From DATAAM01 sp036260075 (lineage in GTDB: Bacteria > Actinomycetota > Acidimicrobiia > Acidimicrobiales > JAHWLA01), in the NCBI GenBank assembly GCA_036260075.1, contig DATAAM010000216.1, positions 1 through 7,294 on the forward strand: a DNA stretch of 7,294 nt, read 5' to 3'. The position numbers and the translations under genes are program-made. How positions within the stretch are numbered: position 1 is the stretch's first letter; each line of letters begins with the position of its first letter. The notes beneath the pieces were generated by a model. It saw only the letters and a program-made list of their open reading frames with translations, searched no databases and had not been told where the DNA came from. Positions 4,995-7,294 of this stretch are shown piece after piece.

Positions 4995-6446
4995 GTGCCT
5001 CTCGACCCCCGCACGCCGGTGATCGTGGGGGTGGCCCAAGCGCTCCGTCGCCCCACCGAGGGCGACCTCGACGCCGTGGCCGAGCCGGCCGACTGGATGG
5101 CCGAAGTGCTGCTGGCAGCGGCCGAGGACGCCGGCACGGGGCCGGCGCTGCTGCGGGCGGCCGGCTCCGTGCGGACAGTCGAGCTGTTCTCCTGGCGGTA
5201 CCCGAACCCCGGGCTGGCGGTGGCCGAGCGCATCGGCGCCTCACCCGCCGAGACCGTCTCGACCACCACCGGCGGCAACCACCCGCAGCTCCTGCTCACG
5301 GACGCCGGCGCTGCCGTGCAGCGCGGCGAGCTCGACGTGGTGCTGTTGGCAGGCGCCGAGGCCGTCCACACCCGCGTGCTGGCCCAGAAGGCGAAGGCGC
5401 ACCTGCGCTGGTCGGTGCAGCCGGAGGACGTGGCCCCGCCACGGATGATGGGCGGCGACCGGCCCGGCAACTCGCCCTTCGAGCAGGCGCGGGGTGTGCT
5501 GCTGCCCATGCAGGTGTACCCGATGTTCGAAAACGCGCTACGGGCGGCGGCGGGCCGCTCGATCGAGGAGCACGGCCGGCGGGTGGCGGCGCTGTGGGCG
5601 CGGTTCTCCGAGGTGGCAGCCCGCAACCCGTACGCGTGGGCGCCGACAGCGCGCTCGCCCGAGGAGATCGCTGCCGTCACGCCCGACAACCGGATGATCG
5701 CCTTCCCGTACCGGAAGCTCATGAACAGCAACATCCGGACCGACCAGGCGGCGGCCGTGATCCTGTGCTCGGTGGAGGCGGCCCGGCGGTTCGGCGTGCC
5801 CGAGGACCGTTGGGTCTTCCCGCTCGCCGGCGCCGACAGCCACGACACGTGGTTCGTGTCGGAGCGGCGCGACTTCGTGTCGGCGCCGGGCCTGCGGGCG
5901 GCGTTCGAGGCGTTGCGGCCCGAGGTCGTCGACCACGTGGACCTGTACTCGTGCTTCCCCTCGGCCGTGGAGATCGCGGCGGCCGAGCTCGGCCTCGGCC
6001 TCGACCGGCAGCTGACGGTGACCGGCGGGCTCACGTTCGCGGGCGGCCCCGGGAACGACTACGTGCTCCACTCGATCGCCTCGACGGTCGAGGTGCTCCG
6101 GCGCGACCCGGGGTCGGTGGGGCTGGTCACGGGGGTGGGCTGGTACCTCACCAAGCACTCGCTCGGCCTCTACTCGACCACGCCGCCCGTCGACGGCTTC
6201 CGGGCGTCGGCACCGGAGCCACCCGAGGTCGTCCGGGAGCCGGCGCCCGACTACGAGGGGCCGTGCACCGTCGAGACGTACACGATCACCTACTCCCGCG
6301 ACGGCCGGCCGGAGCAGGGGTTGTTCGCCCTGCTCACGCCGGACGGCCGCCGCACGTGGGGCTCGGCGCCGGAGCCCGACCCGACGGAGGAGTGGTGCGG
6401 CCGGCCGGCCCGCCTCTCGTCCGAGGGACGCGTCAGCGTTTCCTAG
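4995..6446 (+). CDS. Thiolase-like protein (TLP1 type) with extra C-terminal domain
   Basis: A 483-aa protein of the thiolase superfamily, often labelled acetyl-CoA acetyltransferase. A thiolase fold covers about residues 5-395 (start TPVIVGVAQALRRP), followed by an added C-terminal domain (about 400-465, including CTVETYTITYSRDGRPEQG) like that of mycobacterial thiolase-like protein type 1. The catalytic set is altered. The loop that normally carries the nucleophile cysteine reads TTGGN (91-95), the NEAF-like loop reads YSCFPSAVE (318-326), His359 is kept in VLHSIAS, and the loop that normally holds the second cysteine reads LVTGVGW (377-383) with no cysteine. It therefore probably binds acyl-CoA or another ligand, or does unusual chemistry, rather than classical thiolysis. 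The GTG start fits the leaderless promoter. It is the only gene on this strand and is convergent with the PIN gene, overlapping it by 14 bp. Substrate unknown. Confidence 0.85.
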   Translation: MPLDPRTPVIVGVAQALRRPTEGDLDAVAEPADWMAEVLLAAAEDAGTGPALLRAAGSVRTVELFSWRYPNPGLAVAERIGASPAETVSTTTGGNHPQLLLTDAGAAVQRGELDVVLLAGAEAVHTRVLAQKAKAHLRWSVQPEDVAPPRMMGGDRPGNSPFEQARGVLLPMQVYPMFENALRAAAGRSIEEHGRRVAALWARFSEVAARNPYAWAPTARSPEEIAAVTPDNRMIAFPYRKLMNSNIRTDQAAAVILCSVEAARRFGVPEDRWVFPLAGADSHDTWFVSERRDFVSAPGLRAAFEALRPEVVDHVDLYSCFPSAVEIAAAELGLGLDRQLTVTGGLTFAGGPGNDYVLHSIASTVEVLRRDPGSVGLVTGVGWYLTKHSLGLYSTTPPVDGFRASAPEPPEVVREPAPDYEGPCTVETYTITYSRDGRPEQGLFALLTPDGRRTWGSAPEPDPTEEWCGRPARLSSEGRVSVS

Positions 6447-6840
6447 GAAGCTCGCTCGGGTCGAGCACCAGTCCGGTCCGATCCGCACCGCGGCGCAGGC
6501 GAGCATCCGTCGTCAGGACCAAGGCGTCTTCAAGGCGGGCGAGCGCCAAGAACTCGGCGTCGTAGGTCTTGGCCCAACCGAGCTCCGTGGCCACGCGGTA
6601 CGCCTCGGCGTACAAGCGCGTCGGAGAACGACGCCGAACGTCGAGGCGTCCGAACGCCGTGAGGACGACGACGGCTTGCGCCTCGTCGAGCTCACGTCGC
6701 CAGACCGCCTCGTGAACGGCGGAGTGCACCTCGGACCACAGCAAGGGGGGCCCGATGAGGTCGTGGCCGGCCAGGTCGGCCGCCGCCAGTGGGGACATGG
6801 ACGCGCGCAGCGTCGCTCCCGAATCCAGGACCAAGCGCAC
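6433..6840 (-). CDS. PIN-domain ribonuclease toxin (VapC-like)
   Basis: A 135-aa protein with the features of a PIN-domain Mg2+-dependent RNase. The N-terminal strand MRLVLDSGA carries D6, E37 lies in WSEVHSAV, D94 in KTYDAEFLALAR, and D112 in LVLTTDARL. These four acidic residues at typical spacing would form the metal site, so the toxin looks intact. VapC-type toxins cleave tRNA or rRNA and are held inactive by the neighbouring antitoxin. The start is GTG at 6840, 4 nt after the antitoxin stop, with no strong ribosome binding site, so translation is probably coupled to the antitoxin. The last 14 bp overlap the end of the convergent thiolase-like gene. The target RNA cannot be predicted from this sequence. 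Confidence 0.87.
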   Translation of the reverse strand: MRLVLDSGATLRASMSPLAAADLAGHDLIGPPLLWSEVHSAVHEAVWRRELDEAQAVVVLTAFGRLDVRRRSPTRLYAEAYRVATELGWAKTYDAEFLALARLEDALVLTTDARLRRGADRTGLVLDPSELPRKR

Positions 6841-6844
6841 GTCT

Positions 6845-7090
6845 TCAGTGCGACTGACGGGCGTCGCGCACCAGACGCTCCCAAGACGGCATCAACACGT
6901 CGCCCGCTTTAGCCCAGTGCTCAGGGAGGTCGAGCGGTCGGTCGTCGAGGAGACCTGCGACGTCCTCCTCACGGACGAGGTGCTGGGTACCCACCTTCTC
7001 CGACCGGAGGCGGCCCGTGCGGATCCATCGACGGATGGTCTCGGCGTTCCGACCCGTCCGGCGGGCGGCTTCCGGAACCGTGATGAGCAT
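6845..7090 (-). CDS. Excisionase/MerR-type HTH antitoxin
   Basis: An 81-aa protein whose first 45 residues form a MerR/excisionase-like winged helix-turn-helix: TVPEAARRTGRNAETIRRW (4-22), then the wing GRLRSEKVGTQHLVREEDV (26-44). The C-terminal part (50-81), with Asp/Glu and aromatic residues, would wrap the toxin. HTH proteins of this type are common antitoxins of PIN toxins, and the 4-nt spacing to the toxin supports the pairing. The ATG at 7090 has no Shine-Dalgarno but lies 6 nt after TAGCAT, so a leaderless transcript is likely. A near-perfect 16-bp palindrome covers this promoter, probably the autoregulatory operator. A lone excisionase or a small transcription factor is a less likely reading, as no recombinase is nearby. 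Confidence 0.82.
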   Translation of the reverse strand: MLITVPEAARRTGRNAETIRRWIRTGRLRSEKVGTQHLVREEDVAGLLDDRPLDLPEHWAKAGDVLMPSWERLVRDARQSH

Positions 7091-7105
7091 AGTTGCATGC
7101 TACTA
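7090..7105 (-). promoter_or_regulatory. Operator palindrome over the -10 element of the toxin-antitoxin module
   Basis: The plus strand reads TAGTTGCATGCTACTA, a 16-bp inverted repeat with one mismatched pair (7094/7101) and a perfect GCATGC centre. On the minus strand it contains TAGCAT (7102-7097), spaced 6 nt from the antitoxin ATG, so the palindrome spans the -10 element to the presumed transcription start. A dimeric HTH antitoxin bound here would block RNA polymerase, the usual conditional autoregulation of such modules. Binding itself is inferred. Confidence 0.6.
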
Positions 7106-7107
7106 CA

Positions 7108-7294
7108 TCATTGGCGGAGCACCCTTGGCTCCGGGCCCGTGCAGTCGAGGACCGTCGAGGGCTTGCCGTTGCAGACGCCGCCGTCGACCACCAGCACGCC
7201 GAGCGTGACCTCGGCCGCCGTTGTGGCCGGGGGCCGGCCGTGGAGGTTGGCGCTGGTCGAGGCCAGCGGGCCGACGCGCCGGGCCAGCTCCCGG
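7108..7294 (-). CDS. tsaC: tRNA threonylcarbamoyladenylate synthase (TsaC/Sua5/YrdC), C-terminal part
   Basis: The last 61 codons of a YrdC-domain protein that makes threonylcarbamoyl-AMP from threonine, bicarbonate and ATP for the t6A37 tRNA modification. Recognised from PLASTSANLHGRPPATTAAEV, the SAN motif with GxPPxTT typical of the family, then VVDGG, PSTVLDCTG and EPRVLRQ. The 5' part lies beyond the window edge. Two things look short: the stretch between TAAEV and VVDGG is only four residues (TLGV), where relatives usually have several more, and the protein ends right after VLRQ, where relatives usually run on for a few residues (GxI-like). The stop codon lies 17 nt before the antitoxin ATG. 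The position, upstream of the phosphatase and glyA, matches Bacillus ywlC. Confidence 0.88.
   Translation of the reverse strand, partial: RELARRVGPLASTSANLHGRPPATTAAEVTLGVLVVDGGVCNGKPSTVLDCTGPEPRVLRQ

Noticed and set aside
5538..6565. Open frames of about 320 codons on both strands within the thiolase-like gene
   Set aside because: They are shadow frames of the gene at 4995-6446; products are Arg/Gly/Pro-rich without domain signs.
6845..7090. Phage or integrative-element excisionase
   Set aside because: The HTH type would allow it, but no integrase, att repeats or tRNA lie nearby, and the PIN gene 4 nt downstream makes an antitoxin far more likely.
6892..7098. 68-codon minus-strand frame with ATG at 7098
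   Set aside because: It overlaps the antitoxin out of frame, its ATG lies inside the -10/palindrome, and its Ser/Arg-rich product resembles nothing I know.
1..7294. tRNA, rRNA, CRISPR array or insertion sequence
   Set aside because: No cloverleaf, regularly spaced repeat, transposase or terminal repeats were seen on either strand by eye.

Overview
The window is very GC-rich and reads as the chromosome of a high-GC Gram-positive (Actinomycetota) bacterium; an Acidimicrobiia-like lineage is plausible but I cannot prove it. The evidence is codon use strongly biased to G/C in third positions, GTG and TTG starts, a TLP1-type thiolase-like protein of the kind known from mycobacteria, a gene order partly shared with Mycobacterium (sua5, wecA, atpI, atpB, atpE), and promoters with leaderless geometry. 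Nearly all genes lie on the minus strand; one long gene lies on the plus strand.

Read along the minus strand, from high to low coordinates, the layout is as follows. (1) 7294-7108: the 3' end of a TsaC/Sua5/YrdC tRNA threonylcarbamoyladenylate synthase gene. (2) 7090-6433: a two-gene toxin-antitoxin-like module, an excisionase/MerR-type helix-turn-helix protein followed by a PIN-domain (VapC-like) ribonuclease. A 16-bp palindrome covers its -10 element and start. (3) 6446-4995 (plus strand): a thiolase-like protein lacking the usual catalytic cysteines, convergent with the PIN gene (stop codons overlap by 14 bp). (4) 4958-4404: a low-molecular-weight protein tyrosine phosphatase whose only plausible start codon is AUC. 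(5) 4407-3172: glyA, overlapping the phosphatase by 4 bp. (6) A long perfect hairpin at 3104-3155. (7) 3088-1934: a WecA/TagO-type polyprenyl-phosphate sugar-1-phosphate transferase. (8) A second long perfect hairpin at 1880-1929 and a candidate promoter. (9) 1759-10: the head of the F1Fo ATP synthase operon (atpZ, atpI, atpB, atpE), with the Shine-Dalgarno of the next gene (presumably atpF) at the window edge.

The backbone sua5 - phosphatase - glyA - ... - atpI - atpB - atpE is an old block also known from Bacillus (ywlC, ywlE, glyA, upp, atpI, atpB) and partly from Mycobacterium. The thiolase-like gene and the HTH/PIN module sit inside it as an insertion between sua5 and the phosphatase. 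The ATP synthase genes supply the membrane sector (a and c subunits) and two small assembly/ion-handling proteins; WecA starts cell-envelope glycopolymer synthesis; GlyA supplies glycine and one-carbon units.

The strongest unexpected signal is regulatory. Three genes (antitoxin, thiolase-like, phosphatase) have a TAGnnT hexamer exactly 6 nt upstream of the first coding base, as expected for leaderless transcripts. For the phosphatase this geometry points to an AUC start, because the frame has a stop codon (the -10 hexamer itself begins with TAG) and no ATG, GTG, TTG or CTG before the catalytic P-loop. The two long intergenic hairpins also share the same outer ends and an internal GATG at the same spacing, suggesting members of one palindromic family.
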